Positions 1 to 9,814 of a stretch of 64,000 bases of DNA are shown in pieces; positions within the stretch are counted from its first letter, which is position 1, and every line of letters begins with the position of its first letter. The notes under the pieces are model-generated. The model was not told the DNA's origin. It saw nothing but the letters and a program-made list of their open reading frames with translations, and did no database searches. The DNA comes from RYN-230 sp963723595 (GTDB lineage Bacteria > Actinomycetota > Actinomycetes > Streptosporangiales > Streptosporangiaceae): NCBI GenBank assembly GCA_963723595.1, contig CAVRRQ010000010.1, positions 310,001 through 374,000 of the forward strand. Direction: 5' to 3'. The position numbers and the translations under genes are program-made.

Positions 1-125
1 CAGGGAAAGTAGTGATCAGACATGACCGAGAAATCGAACCCCGCCTGCTCGGCGGCCTGGAGGTCGCTCACCAGCTGGCGGACCGGGGTCTGCTCGCACA
101 TGGCGGTGTATCCGTACTGGGTCAT
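1..125 (-). CDS. F420-dependent LLM-class oxidoreductase, N-terminal fragment
   Basis: Only the first 41 codons lie in the window; the gene runs off the left edge. The start is the ATG at 125, giving MTQYGYTAMCEQ and then a helix ending in EQAGFDFSVMSDHYFP. This is the N-terminal strand-helix-strand of luciferase-like (LLM) F420-dependent oxidoreductases, where the DH after the second strand lines the cofactor pocket. It resembles the complete LLM protein at 4153-5112 (YGYFLSSEE...ISDHFHPW), so the two are paralogues. Substrate unknown. Confidence 0.75.
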   Translation of the reverse strand, partial: MTQYGYTAMCEQTPVRQLVSDLQAAEQAGFDFSVMSDHYFP

Positions 126-225
126 GGTGCGGGTCCCTACCCGCCTGGCCGCGGGCATGCTGGGCAGCGGTAAAACCAGGTCACGGCCCCCGCGTAGCCG
201 GCCCAGCCGGGGGTAGCAGGGGGTC

Positions 226-998
226 GTGGACAAGACCACCGAAGGCGCCGGACACGCCGCCGAACCGGCCGGCCAGCCCGTACTACCCAGCGAGGTAGCG
301 GAGCTGGTCGGCGAGATCAGCGAGGGCAGCAGCCTGTCCCGCCGCCGCCGCGTGATGGCGGCCACGTCCCGGATCGCCCGCCGCGGCGGCCGGGCGGGCT
401 GGTCCGGGACGACCTCCGGAGGCCGGTGGCTGACCTCCCAGGTGCTGGCGATGGCTCCCCGGCTGCCCGTACGGGACCAGCAGAAGCTCCGGGCCCAGTT
501 TCCCGGCCTCGAGCCGGAGGAAGTCGCGGACCGGCTGATCCAGGGCGCGTCCCGGGCCTGCCGCGTCCGTGGGTGCGGCGGTGGGCGCGTCCATGCTGCT
601 GCCGCTGCCGTCCGCCCCGGTCGAGGTGGCGTTCGAGACCCTGGCGCGTGGTCGGGATCGAGCTGAAGCTGGTCGCCGAGCTGCACGAGGTCTACGGGAT
701 GCGCGCCCCGGGCTCGGCCCCGGAGCGCATGCTGGCCTACGTCGTGGCCTGGGCGCACCGGCGCGGTGTGGCCCTGGTGCCGGGCGGCCTGGCCCTGGCC
801 GTGGGCTCCCCGCTGCGCAGGCAGCTGGAGCGGCGGCTGATCGCCCGGGCCGGCCGGAGCGCCGTGTCGCTCGGGCCGCTGCTGACCGGCGCCGCCGCGG
901 GCGCGATGCTCAACCGGCGGGAGACCCGCCGGCTCGGCGCCGAGGTGCGCAACGACCTGAGGCGCCGCTCGTCGCAGGGATCCCGCTGGGCGGACTGA
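226..998 (+). CDS. Conserved hypothetical protein, possibly EcsC-like, two frameshifts
   Basis: Starts at GTG 226 after a G-rich stretch. A continuous protein of about 255 residues appears only if the frame is advanced by one base near 570 and again near 650. The parts are an acidic/arginine-rich N-terminus (SEVAELVGEISEGSS), a short hydrophobic segment (VGASMLLPLPSAPVEV), a helix with GIELKLVAELHEVYG, and an arginine-rich C-terminus. The middle recalls EcsC-family proteins of actinobacteria, but I see no catalytic motif and the family call is tentative. The breaks look like single-base insertions because both flanks stay protein-like. Confidence 0.5.
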
Positions 999-1027
999 CC
1001 TGGCCGGCGCGGCCCCGCCGGTTCCGG

Positions 1028-1373
1028 CTACGGCTCCACGACCAGCCCCGGCAGGGCATCCCAGCCGGTAATGGCGAGCACCATGACGATGTGCGGCGGG
1101 ACGTTCCGCAGCCGGACGTGCCGGGCCTGCCCCGCCCCGTCTCCGTCCGCCAGCCGCACGATGGCCCGCAGCCCGGCCAGATCGCAGTAGCTCACCCCGC
1201 TGAGGTCGAGGTACACCTCCCGGTGCCCGTCGGCGAGCTCGTGCAGGGAGGTCACCAGGGCGGGGTAGGTGGCCTCATCGATCTCCCCCGCGATGGCCAG
1301 GCCAGCCGGCCAGGCGGTCGGGGTGATCCGCAGTACGCCGTTGTCATACGCGGGATGAGTGCTCCGCCGTCAC
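1028..1373 (-). CDS. STAS-domain protein (anti-sigma factor antagonist-like)
   Basis: Small single-domain STAS protein: the strand-loop LAIAGEIDEATYPAL, then VYLDLSGVSYCDLAGLRAIVRLA, which carries the serine/Cys-Asp region where SpoIIAA/RsbV homologues are phosphorylated. In a canonical antagonist the motif is D-S-S/T-G; here it reads SYCDLAG, so the phosphorylatable serine may be shifted or absent. The likely start is GTG 1373 behind GAGGGAGG; one extra base about nine codons in (near 1345) has to be skipped to connect it with the body. Such proteins bind anti-sigma kinases that control SigB/F-type factors; one such sigma factor lies at 5707-6577, but a link is inference. Confidence 0.65.
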
Positions 1374-1613
1374 TGGATCTACCTCCCTCGCGCGGGTCAG
1401 AGGGGCACCTGCTGCCAGGTGGGGCGGGATGAAGAATACGCTGACCAGCGCCGCCCCGGCGTCCGGACCCCGGGCCGGGGTCAGGGAACGCCGGCGCTGC
1501 CCGGGCGGGCGCCCCTTACCCGGTGAATACGTGGCCGGCCGGGGCAGCGGTTGCGGGGTGCCAGCAGCAGCCCGCGCGGCCCGCCCGCCGTCAGCGGCCC
1601 GCCCAGGCGGCGG

Positions 1614-3391
1614 TCAGTGACCGTCCCAGGGCCGGGCCAGCCGGGCCGACGACTCGAACATCACCGCGTGCACGAACGCCTGGGGCAGGTTGCCGCGCAG
1701 CTGATGCTGGTGGGTGTCGAACTCCTCGGTGAACAGCGCGGGCGGGCCGCAGGCGGCCCGGTTGCGCTCGAACCAGCCGACGGCCTCGCTGGTCCGGCCC
1801 AGCTGATGCGTGGCGAGCGCCATGAGGAAACCCGCAGAGCACGAACGCGCCCTCCGCCTCTTGCAGCGGGCGCTGGTCGTGCCGGTAGCGGTAGAGGTAA
1901 CCCTCGCTGGACAGGTCGGCCGCGATCGCGTCGAGGGTGGCCAGGCTGCGCGGGTCGGTCGCGGGCACGGCCCCGCGGATCGCGGCCAGCAGCAGGGCGG
2001 CGTCCACGCGGTCGTCGTCGGGAGCGCGCTGCCACCGCCCGCTGGCGTGCACGCTGTCGCCGGCCACGTCGGCCAGGATGGCATCGGCCAGCGTTTCCCA
2101 GGCGGCAGCCTGGCCGGGCGCGGCCCCCGCCCGGGAGATGGCGCGCAGCCCGGCAACGCACATGAGCCGGGAATGGCTCCAGTGACGGTTGTCGAGTTCC
2201 CACACACCGGCGTCGGCATCGGTCCACCGCGTTTCGATGGCCTTCACCGCGAGCTCGGCAGCCTGCCAGTGCCCGCTGTCCAGGTGATCGTGGCCGGCCG
2301 CGGCCGCGAAGAGCTGGAGCGCCTCACCCAGCGCGTCGAGCTGGAACTGGCGGTTGACCCAGTTACCGATCTTGTCCGCGCCGCCCGGGTAGCCGGACAG
2401 ATGAGTGAGTGACTCCTCCCCGGGCACCGGCCCGCGGGCCACGGTGTAGGCCGGTTTCAGGTCGGGGCCGTCGGCCAGGATGCGCTCAGCCACGAAGGAG
2501 ACGGCGTCGTCCAGCAGGCGGTGCGGGCCGTCGGCCGCCACCGCCTGGCCGGTGTAGCACTGGTCCCGGATCCACACGTAGCGGTAGTCGTAGTTCCGGC
2601 CGGCCTTGGAGCGCTCCGGCAGCGACATGGTAGCCGCGGCGACCATGCCGCCGCTGCTGCTGGTCAGCCCGGCCAGCACCGCGTAGCTGTGCCGGCTGTC
2701 CCCGGCGGCCAGGCTCGGGCCCAGCTCGGGAACGGCCGCGGCCCAGGACGCCTCGGTGGCCGCCCACGCCTCCGGGGCCTGCACCGGGACCCGCGGCAGC
2801 GCCTGGTCCGATATCTCCAGCACCAGGTCGTGGAAGGCGCCCTGCGTCCAGGGCCAGGTGCAGCTCCAGCGCGCCGTCCGGGCGTACCGTGGCGTCCCCG
2901 CCACCCGACCAGCGCATCCGGAGCGGGCCGCTGCGGGCCGTCCATAGCCCGTCGGCCTGCTTGAGCTGGCTCATCCGGTACCGCCCGAAGCCGGCCCGCA
3001 CGTCCAGGACCACCCGGACGCGCGCGGGACCGTCGAGGGCGACGACCCGGCGCAGCACCACCGCGGTGTGCGGGTCGCCCGGGTAGGCCAGTGCCTCGCG
3101 GCACTCGGTGAAACCGCTGCTGGTGATCCAGCGGCTGCGCCAGATCAGCGTCGCGTCCTCGTAGTACCCGCCCCAGACGAAACGCGGTTCCTCCGGGGTC
3201 ACGGCGTAGACACCGGGCCCGCCGATCAGGCAGGAGAAGACGCCATCCGCGTCCCACCGGGGCGCGCACAGCCAGGCGAAGTCGCCGCGCGGCCCGACCA
3301 GCGCGCCCCGTTCCCCATCCGCCACCAGCGCGTACTCCCGCAGCACATGCGGGGGGAACTCCTCGGCCGCGCCCAGATCATGACTGGTCAT
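1614..3391 (-). CDS. Glycoside hydrolase family 15 protein (glucoamylase/trehalase-like)
   Basis: About 590 residues after two frame corrections (near 2830 and 1830). The start is ATG 3391 behind GAGGAG. The N-terminal beta domain contains EYALVADGERGALVGPRG and WLCAPRWDADGVFSCLIGG, typical of actinobacterial GH15 proteins. The (alpha/alpha)6 catalytic part has NYDYRYVWIRDQCYTG and later AEGAFVLCGF, where GH15 enzymes keep catalytic acid/base glutamates. No signal peptide, so a cytoplasmic role in breaking alpha-glucans or trehalose is likely. It reads away from the MarR gene at 3466-3990, from which it is separated by 74 bases. Confidence 0.8.
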
Positions 3392-3465
3392 GCTCTCCTC
3401 ATCCGCCGCCCTGGGCGTCCGGGTACCCCGGCCTGGCCGGGCCAAACGATCACCCGGCGGGCGCC

Positions 3466-3990
3466 TCAGAGCGGGATGGCCGGCCCGGCCGCCACGCCAT
3501 AGCCTTCCCCCGCGGCGGTGACTAGCTGGCCCAGGATGCCGGTGATCTGGCCCCGGGCCGCGGGCGGGAGCGCGGCGACGATCCGGCTGAGCTCGCGCTG
3601 GCGCCACCCCGACACCACGCTGACCAGGCCCTGCCCGCTGGGCGTCAGCTCCAGGGTCACCACGCTGCGGTGCCGCGGGTCGCTACCCCGGGCCACATGC
3701 CCCGCCGCGACCAACCGGTCGGCCAGCCTGGTCACCGTGGACGCGTCCAGGCTGAGCGCCCGGGCCACCCGCGCCGACCGGGCGCAGCCCAGTTCGCCGA
3801 GGACGGCCAGCATCCGGAACTGGGGCAGCGTGATCACGCCGTCGAGGACGTCCAGGCTGCGCAGCGCGATCCCGACCAGAACCCGGGTCGCCTCCTGAAG
3901 CGCTTCTACCTGCTCCGCGAACTCCTGGGCACCGGCTGGGCGATCAGCGGCTGGGGAGGCGGGGCGGACGGCGGCCGGGGATGTGTCCAC
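3466..3990 (-). CDS. MarR family transcriptional regulator
   Basis: About 174 residues from GTG 3990. The core is a winged helix: LPQFRMLAVLGELG, SARVARALSLDASTVTRLADRLVAAGHVARG (recognition helix) and the wing DPRHRSVVTLELTPSG, the usual MarR D-x-R-x3-V pattern. The helices on either side dimerise. It is divergent from the LLM oxidoreductase at 4153, and the 160-base region between them holds one copy of an AT-rich repeated site (4002-4019), so autoregulation together with control of the LLM gene is a reasonable inference. The ligand is unknown. Confidence 0.85.
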   Translation of the reverse strand: MDTSPAAVRPASPAADRPAGAQEFAEQVEALQEATRVLVGIALRSLDVLDGVITLPQFRMLAVLGELGCARSARVARALSLDASTVTRLADRLVAAGHVARGSDPRHRSVVTLELTPSGQGLVSVVSGWRQRELSRIVAALPPAARGQITGILGQLVTAAGEGYGVAAGPAIPL

Positions 3991-4001
3991 GACACAGCAT
4001 T

Positions 4002-4019
4002 GTATGGAGAAACACTTGC
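4002..4019. promoter_or_regulatory. Putative MarR operator, copy 1
   Basis: GTATGGAGAAACACTTGC lies 12 bases upstream of the MarR start codon in the divergent promoter region. The same AT-rich core (TATGG, then AAACACTTGC) recurs at 5659 and 5705, next to the second MarR gene and the sigma factor. This copy has two extra bases between the halves. The function is inferred from position and repetition. Confidence 0.45.
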
Positions 4020-4152
4020 CATCTGCCAGTGTCCTGGGCGCCATCCCGGCCGCCGGCGAAGCCGGTTGTGTAGCCCGCGGGCGCACGGGTAGTGCGGCTG
4101 CCAAGGTTCCAGAAACTGTGGCGCAGCGAGCACTGGGCCTGGAAGGACGGCG

Positions 4153-5112
4153 ATGATGACCACCCGGTATGGCTACTTCCTGTCCTCGGAGGAGCACCCG
4201 CCGCGCGAGCTTGTCCGGCAGGCCAGGCTGGCCGAGGAAGCCGGCTTCGAGGCCTTGTGGATCTCCGACCACTTCCACCCCTGGCTTGACGAGCAGGGCG
4301 AGAGCGGTCACATGTGGTCGGTCATCGGCGCCATCTCACAGGTCACCTCCCTGCCCATCACGACCGCGGTGACATGCCCGCTGATCCGGCAGCCGCCTGC
4401 GATGGTTGCCCAGGCCGCGGCGACCGCGGCGCTGCTCACCGGGGGGCGGTTCACGCTCGGGGTCGGCACGGGCGAGGATCTCAACGAGCACATCATGGGC
4501 CGGCGCTGGCCGTCGGCCGAGGAACGGCTGGAGATGCTCGAGGAGGCCGTCTCCGTCATCAGGGAGCTGTTCACCGGGCAGCTGGTCAGTCACGAAGGAA
4601 AGCACTACACAGTGAACACCGCTCGCCTGTACTCAGTCCCCCAGATCCCGCCGCGGATCTATATGTCGGGATTCGGCGAGAAGGCAATCAAGCTGGCCGC
4701 GCGTATAGCCGACGGCTATGTGTGCGTGCAGCCGAACGCTGATTTCGTCCGCCTGTACCGCGAGTCGGGCGGCGGTGACCGGCCGGTCCAGGGTGGCTTG
4801 AAGGTGTGCTGGGCCGCCGATGAGGGGCAGGCCAGGAAGACCATGCACCGGCTGTGGCCGAACGATGAGATCCCGGGTGAGGCCGCCCAGCTACTTCCGC
4901 TGCCCCGGCACTTCCGCGAGCTGGCCGAGCTTGTCACCGAGGACATGGTCAGCGCTCCGTGCGGCCCGGACCCGGCGGTGCATCTGGACGGGATCCAGGC
5001 CTACCGTGAGGCCGGATTCGACGAGATTTACGTCAATCAGGTCGGCCCGGACGCCGAGGGGTTCTTCGACTTCTACGCCCGCCAGGTACTGCCCAGGCTG
5101 CGGGAGGGGTGA
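4153..5112 (+). CDS. F420-dependent LLM-class oxidoreductase (TIGR03557-like)
   Basis: Full-length 319-residue TIM-barrel enzyme of the luciferase-like superfamily. Seen: RYGYFLSSEEHPP at the N-terminus, ISDHFHPW, TTAVTCPLIRQPPAMVAQAAAT, LGVGTGEDLNEHIMG (glycines for the deazaflavin phosphate) and PPRIYMSGFGEKA. The length and the GTGEDLNEH motif match the TIGR03557 group of F420-dependent oxidoreductases, related to F420-dependent glucose-6-phosphate dehydrogenase, but the substrate cannot be read. A GGAAGGA ribosome site precedes ATG 4153; ATG 4156 is an alternative. The gene is divergent from one MarR regulator and followed directly by another. Confidence 0.88.
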   Translation: MMTTRYGYFLSSEEHPPRELVRQARLAEEAGFEALWISDHFHPWLDEQGESGHMWSVIGAISQVTSLPITTAVTCPLIRQPPAMVAQAAATAALLTGGRFTLGVGTGEDLNEHIMGRRWPSAEERLEMLEEAVSVIRELFTGQLVSHEGKHYTVNTARLYSVPQIPPRIYMSGFGEKAIKLAARIADGYVCVQPNADFVRLYRESGGGDRPVQGGLKVCWAADEGQARKTMHRLWPNDEIPGEAAQLLPLPRHFRELAELVTEDMVSAPCGPDPAVHLDGIQAYREAGFDEIYVNQVGPDAEGFFDFYARQVLPRLREG

Positions 5113-5204
5113 GCCCGCACGGTCCGAGCGTGGTTATGTCAGCGCTGGTAGGCTCTCCGCCGGAATCACAGGCGGGCGCGCGTGCTGGCCCGGTGGTGAT
5201 CCTG

Positions 5205-5654
5205 ATGGGATACGACATGTTCCGGGGTTCCAGGGATGAGCAGCTCGAGGTGAGTACCGCCGAGCGGGGACTGGCTGCCCTGATCGAGGTGGCGGAGCGG
5301 GCCGTGGAGAAAATCGGCTCGTCCGTGCCGCCGGCGCAGCTGCGTGCGCTGCTGATCATCGACCGGGCCGGGAGCCTTAACCTCAACCGGCTGGCCTCCC
5401 AGACCGGCGCCTCCGCGTCGGCTACCAGCAGGCTCTGCGACCGGATGGAAGTCGCCGGATTGCTGACCCGCGACCGGGCGGAAGAGAGCCGCCGGGAGAT
5501 CTCGCTGCTCCTCACCGAGTCGGGCCGGCGGCTGGCCGGCTGGGTGCGCGACCAGCGGCGCGCGGCCCTGTCCGAGATGCTCCGGGCCATGACGCCGGAA
5601 GGGCGCGACGCCCTGGTCCGCGGGCTCGGGGAACTCGCTGCCGACGCCGGCTGA
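5205..5654 (+). CDS. MarR family transcriptional regulator
   Basis: From ATG 5205 about 149 residues; an in-frame GTG at 5109 would add 32 residues and overlap the LLM stop codon. The winged helix is clear: LRALLIIDRAGSLNLNRLASQTGASASATSRLCDRMEVAGLLTRD, then RRRE-like wing ESRREISLLLTESGRRL. Directly downstream of the LLM oxidoreductase, so the pair may be co-transcribed. Two copies of the AT-rich repeat follow its stop codon, upstream of and across the sigma-factor start, which suggests that this protein or its neighbour at 3466 controls the sigma gene. Confidence 0.85.
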   Translation: MGYDMFRGSRDEQLEVSTAERGLAALIEVAERAVEKIGSSVPPAQLRALLIIDRAGSLNLNRLASQTGASASATSRLCDRMEVAGLLTRDRAEESRREISLLLTESGRRLAGWVRDQRRAALSEMLRAMTPEGRDALVRGLGELAADAG

Positions 5655-5658
5655 GTCC

Positions 5659-5674
5659 ATATGGAAACACTTGC
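5659..5674. promoter_or_regulatory. Putative MarR operator, copy 2
   Basis: ATATGGAAACACTTGC, four bases after the MarR stop codon and 33 bases before the probable sigma-factor start. Identical over all 16 bases to the copy at 5705; start-to-start spacing is 46 bases. Confidence 0.45.
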
Positions 5675-5704
5675 TTTATGTTGTCCACCCGTGGCAGGCT
5701 TGCT

Positions 5705-5720
5705 ATATGGAAACACTTGC
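5705..5720. promoter_or_regulatory. Putative MarR operator, copy 3, overlapping a start codon
   Basis: ATATGGAAACACTTGC again. Its internal ATG (5707) is the likely start of the sigma factor, so the site is read as Met-Glu-Thr-Leu-Ala. A protein bound here would block translation-proximal transcription. The coding role alone would not explain the exact 16-base match to the non-coding copy at 5659. Confidence 0.4.
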
Positions 5721-6577
5721 CGCAGGTGAAGCAGCTGCGGCACCCCCGCCCCGGACCATGGGCCGGCCCGCTGACGCAGCTGCGCGCGAGCTTGAACAGC
5801 TAGACGACGAGGAACTGCTGCACGAGATCCGGTTGTACCCCCCGGGCAGCACACGCCGGGACGAGGCGTGCGAAGTGCTGGTCGGCCGGTACCGGGGACT
5901 GGTCCGGTCGTGCGCCAACCGATACCGGCGCAGCCCCGAGCCGACCGAGGACCTGGTTCAGGTGGGTTACGTGGGCTTGCTCAAGGCGATCAACAACTAC
6001 GACCCGGGCGTGGGCCGCAACCTGGCCGCCTACGCCCAGCCGTGCATCACCGGGGAAATCAAGCGCTACTTCCGGGACAAGCGGTGGCAGGTGCACATCG
6101 AGCGGCCGGTCCAGGAGCGGCTGCTCGAGCTGCGCGAGGCCGCCCGCCGGGCTCACCCAGCAGCTGGGCCACGCGCCCAGTGACGCCGATCTCGCCAGCG
6201 ATCTGGGCCTGACCGAGGCCGCGGTCCGGGAAGCCCACGGTGCGGACATGCTCCTGCAGCCGGCCTCACTCGACGCGCCGCTGACCGGCCAGCCCGACAC
6301 GGCCAGCCTGGCCGACCTGCTCGGCGAGGACGACCCGCAGATGGAGCACACGCTGTCCATGGAGGCCCTCGCAGCGCACTGGGGTGAGCTGCCCCGGCGG
6401 GAGCAGCGGATCCTCCTCATGCGCTTCTACGGGGACATGACCCAGGCGGAGATCGGGCGGACCCTGGGCATCTCGCAGATGCACGTGTCCCGGCTCCTCG
6501 CCCATGCGCTCACCTTCCTGCGCCAGCGCATCCTCGGCCCGCCGGACGCCAGCGGGGGCAGGCTCGCCACCACCTGA
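5707..6577 (+). CDS. RNA polymerase sigma factor, SigB/SigF/SigG type
   Basis: A group 3 sigma factor of about 289 residues after one +1 correction near 6152. It lacks region 1.1. Region 2: CEVLVGRYRGLVRSCANRY, TEDLVQVGYVGLLKAINNYDP, FAAYA-like NLAAYAQPCITGEIKRYFRDKRW. Region 3: LTQQLGHAPSDADLASDLGL. Region 4: LPRREQRILLMRFYGDMTQAEIGRTLGISQMHVSRLLAHAL. This is the stress/development sigma family normally held by an RsbW-type anti-sigma kinase and released by STAS antagonists; a STAS gene lies at 1028-1373. TTG 5671 is an alternative start. The ATG used here sits inside a repeated 16-base element. Confidence 0.85.
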
Positions 6578-6774
6578 GCAGGTAGCCCCGGGCCAGCGTC
6601 CGTGCCATGGTATTTCCAGGTCACGGCTTCCCTGCCCCGGGCTTCCCTGTCCCGGGGCTCCGATCCGTACGAAACGGAAGTTCCTCGCGTTCGGTGACAT
6701 TATCCTGTCGCGGAACAGGAAGCGCGGAAGCCGCTAGCCTCGGTCACGGGACTGGCGGTGTGTCATAAGGAGCG

Positions 6775-8060
6775 TTGGTTGAGGCCACCTGGCACGGACG
6801 CACGGTGAGCATGCCCACCCGCACCGGTGTGCCCGCTCCGCGCGGCCCGGCCACTCCTGCGCAGGAGAGCCTGGACCCCGCGCGCCTCGCGTGGCTGGGT
6901 GACCCGGACATGATCCTCCTGGTCGAGGACGACGCGGGTGACGTCCTGCTGGTGGAGGAACTGCTTGCGGACAGCGGCATGCACGCCTCGCTGACCGCGG
7001 TGCGCTCCCTCGCTGAGGCGGCCGGCCTGCTCGGCCAGGGCGCCTGCGCCCGGCTGCATCCTGCTCGACCTGCACCTGCCCGACGCGCACGGGCTGGAGG
7101 CGGTCACCCAGATGCTCGCCGCCGCCCCGGGGGCGCCCGTGGTGGTGCTGACCGGCCTGGCCGAGGAGAGCGCCGGGCTGGCGGCGGTCGCCGCGGGCGC
7201 GCAGGATTACCTGATCAAGGGCCAGGCGCCCCCGGACGTGTTCGGCCGCGCGATCCGCTACGCCACCCAGCGCAAGCACGTGGAACAGGCGTCAGCGGCC
7301 TTGCAGCGCAGCGCGCTGGTGGCGGAGGAGAACGCGCGGCTGGAGCGGGCCCTGCTGCCCACGCCGCTGATCCGCACCAGCGCCTTCGACATGGTCACGC
7401 GCTACCGCCCGGGCCGCGCCGACGCGCTGCTCGGCGGGGACTTCTACGACGTGGTCGAGACCTCGGACGGCATCGTGCACGCGGTCATCGGTGACGTCTG
7501 CGGGCACGGCGCGGCCGAGGCCGCCATCGGGGTCTGCCTGCGGGTGGCCTGGAGGTCCCTGGTCCTGGCCGGCGCGCCCCCGGCGGCGCTGATGGGACTG
7601 CTCGAGCAGTTGCTGATGGCGGAGCGGGAAGACGATCACCTGTTCGCCACCGTCACTCACCTGGTCTTCGCCCCCGACCAGCGCAGCGTGCGGGTCTTGC
7701 GGGCCGGCCGACCCGGGACTGCTGCTGCGCACCCCGGGACACGTGGACCTGGTTGAGGGACCGGCCGGGCCTGCGGTGGGCCTGGAGTCCTGCGTGTCCT
7801 GGCCGGAGCAGGTACTGCCGCTGCCCGCGGACTCGGGCCTGGTGCTGTTCACCGACGGGCTCTTCGAAGGCCGGGTGGGACCGGGCAGCCAGCGGCTCGG
7901 CGAGGAAGGGCTGCTGGCCATGGCCCGCGACCTGGCCATGCTGCCGCCGGCGGGTTTCGTGGATACCCTGCTGAACACGACCGAGGCCGCCGCCGCCCCC
8001 TACGGCGGCCTCGCCGACGACGTCGCCATCGTCCACCTCGGCTGGAAGGCAGCGCGGTGA
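6775..8060 (+). CDS. Response regulator with PP2C (SpoIIE-type) phosphatase output
   Basis: About 425 residues with two +1 corrections (near 7050 and 7715). Receiver domain: MILLVEDDAGDVLLVEELL, phospho-acceptor region CILLDLHLPDAHG, VVVLTGL, and YLIKGQ (conserved lysine). After a coiled linker comes a SpoIIE/PP2C domain: ERALLPTPLI, LGGDFYDV and IGDVCGHG (metal-binding aspartates), then GLVLFTDGLFEGR and GLADDVAIVHLGW. Such proteins dephosphorylate STAS antagonists and so switch SigB-type sigma factors; the sigma gene directly upstream makes that plausible. The exact start is uncertain: AAGGAG at 6767 is very close to TTG 6775, while GTG 6805 and ATG 6811 are alternatives. Confidence 0.85.
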
Positions 8061-9814
8061 GCTCATCCGGGGCGCCAGAGCAGCCGGCTCCGGGAACTCA
8101 CCGTCCAGGGCTGGTTCCGGCTGGTCTTCGCCGTGCTGGGGCTGCTGGTCGTGGCGGCCGCCCTCGCGGTGGTGGCGCTGACCGCGCGGACCCGGGACAT
8201 CTCCAGCGACCTGGCGAACTCGATCCTGCCGGCCCAGGCCCAGGCGTACCGGCTGCAGGGGGCCCTGGTTGACCAGGAGACCGGGGTGCGCGGCTACGCC
8301 ATTACCGGTGCCCCGCAGTTCCTGCAGCCGTACGCGACCGGGCGGGTCACCGAGCAGGCGGCCGCCGCCGAGCTGCACGCTGAGATCGGCGGCAAGCGGC
8401 CCCTGGGGGGAGATCTGGGCCGTCTCGAGCGGGCCGCGGACAGCTGGCGGGCGGGCTACGTCCTTCCGCTGATCAGCCGGGCCCGCAGCGGGCCGCTGGA
8501 CGGCCAGGACCTGACGTTCCTGAAGCACAGCAAGAGCGCCTTTGACCACCTCCGCACGCTGTTCGCGGCGCAGAACACCCACCTCGCCACGGTCTCGCAC
8601 GCCGACCGGGCTTCCCTGGCCCGGGCCCGCAGCTTCCAGGACGCGGTCTACGTGGCCATCCTGGCCACGTTCCTGCTCGCCGCGGCCGCCCTGGCCGTCC
8701 TGCTGGACCGGGCCGTGATCCGGCCCTTGCACCGGCTCCGCGCCGCCTCGGATCTGGTGGCCGAGGGGGACTACAGCCATCACATCCGCCCGACCGGCCC
8801 GGCCGACCTGTGGGCGGTGGCCGCGGCCGTGGAGGGGATGCGCAGCGAGCTGGTCACGGCGCTGGAGGCCAGCCGCGACGCGCAAGCCGTCGCGGCCCGC
8901 CAGGCGGCCGACCTGGACGCCCAGGCCGTGGAGCTGCGCCGGTCCAACAGCGAGCTGGAGCAGTTCGCCTACGTCGCGTCCCACGACCTGCAGGAACCGC
9001 TGCGCAAGGTCGCCTCGTTCTGCCAGCTGCTGGAAAAGCGCTACAGCGACAAGCTCGACGAGCGGGGCCTGAAGTACATCGAGTTCGCCGTGGACGGCGC
9101 GAAGCGGATGCAGGTCCTGATCAACGACCTGCTGACCTTCTCCCGGGTCGGCCGGGCCACCGACGAGCGGGTGCCGGTGCCGCTCGACCAGCCGCTGGAC
9201 GCTGCGGTCACGGCCCTGTCGGCCGCGGTCGAGGAGACGGGGCGGTCATCGAGCGTCCCGGGCCGCTGCCGGAGGTGATGGGCGACCCGACCCTGCTCGC
9301 CATGCTGTGGCAGAACCTCATCGGCAACGCCATCAAGTTCCGGGCGCCGGACCGTGCGCCCGTGATCCAGGTCACCGCGGCCGGGCGGCCGGACGGGGGC
9401 TGGCAGATCGGCGTGGCCGATAATGGCATCGGCGTCCCGGCCGAGTTCGCCGAGAAGATCTTCGTTATCTTCCAGCGGCTGCACGCGCGGGATGCCTACC
9501 CGGGCACCGGGATCGGCCTCGCGCTGTGCAAGCGGATCGTCGAGCAGCACGACGGCCAGATGTTCCTGGACACCACCTACGAGGGCGGGACGCGCTTCTA
9601 CTTCACCTTGCCCGCGCCGGCCACCACCGCCCCCGCCGGGCGGCCCGGTCACCCCGACGTCATCGCCACCTTCGCTCTCCCGGACGCGGACAGCTCCAGG
9701 CCCCCGGGCCCGGGCGGCCCGGCGGAACCGGGCGGCGAGAACAGCAGCACTATCCCCGGAGGGACACCGCATGTGCGACCTGGAACAGATCGAAGTCCTG
9801 CTCGTCGAGGATGA
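8057..9814 (+). CDS. Sensor histidine kinase with CHASE3-like input domain
   Basis: Begins at GTG 8057 overlapping the previous stop (GTGA). One correction near 8090 leads into a membrane helix (FRLVFAVLGLLVVAAALAVV). An extracytoplasmic CHASE3-like helical domain follows (ALVDQETGVRGYAITG is the family signature), then a second membrane helix, HAMP, a coiled coil, and the H-box YVASHDLQEPLRKVASF with the phospho-accepting His. A one-base loss near 9241 separates this from the ATPase domain: N-box WQNLIGNAIKF, VADNGIGV and GTGIGLALCKRIVEQHDG. The SHDLQEPLRK type of H-box is common in phytochrome-like kinases that phosphorylate Rcp1-like receivers, as found next door. The final 14 codons overlap the next gene. 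Confidence 0.87.

Noticed and set aside
22..216. Short + strand frame at the left edge
   Set aside because: Antisense to the clear LLM oxidoreductase N-terminus at 1-125.
1429..1620. Short + strand frame between STAS and GH15 genes
   Set aside because: No ribosome site, Arg/Pro/Gly composition, no family; the 240 bases look non-coding.
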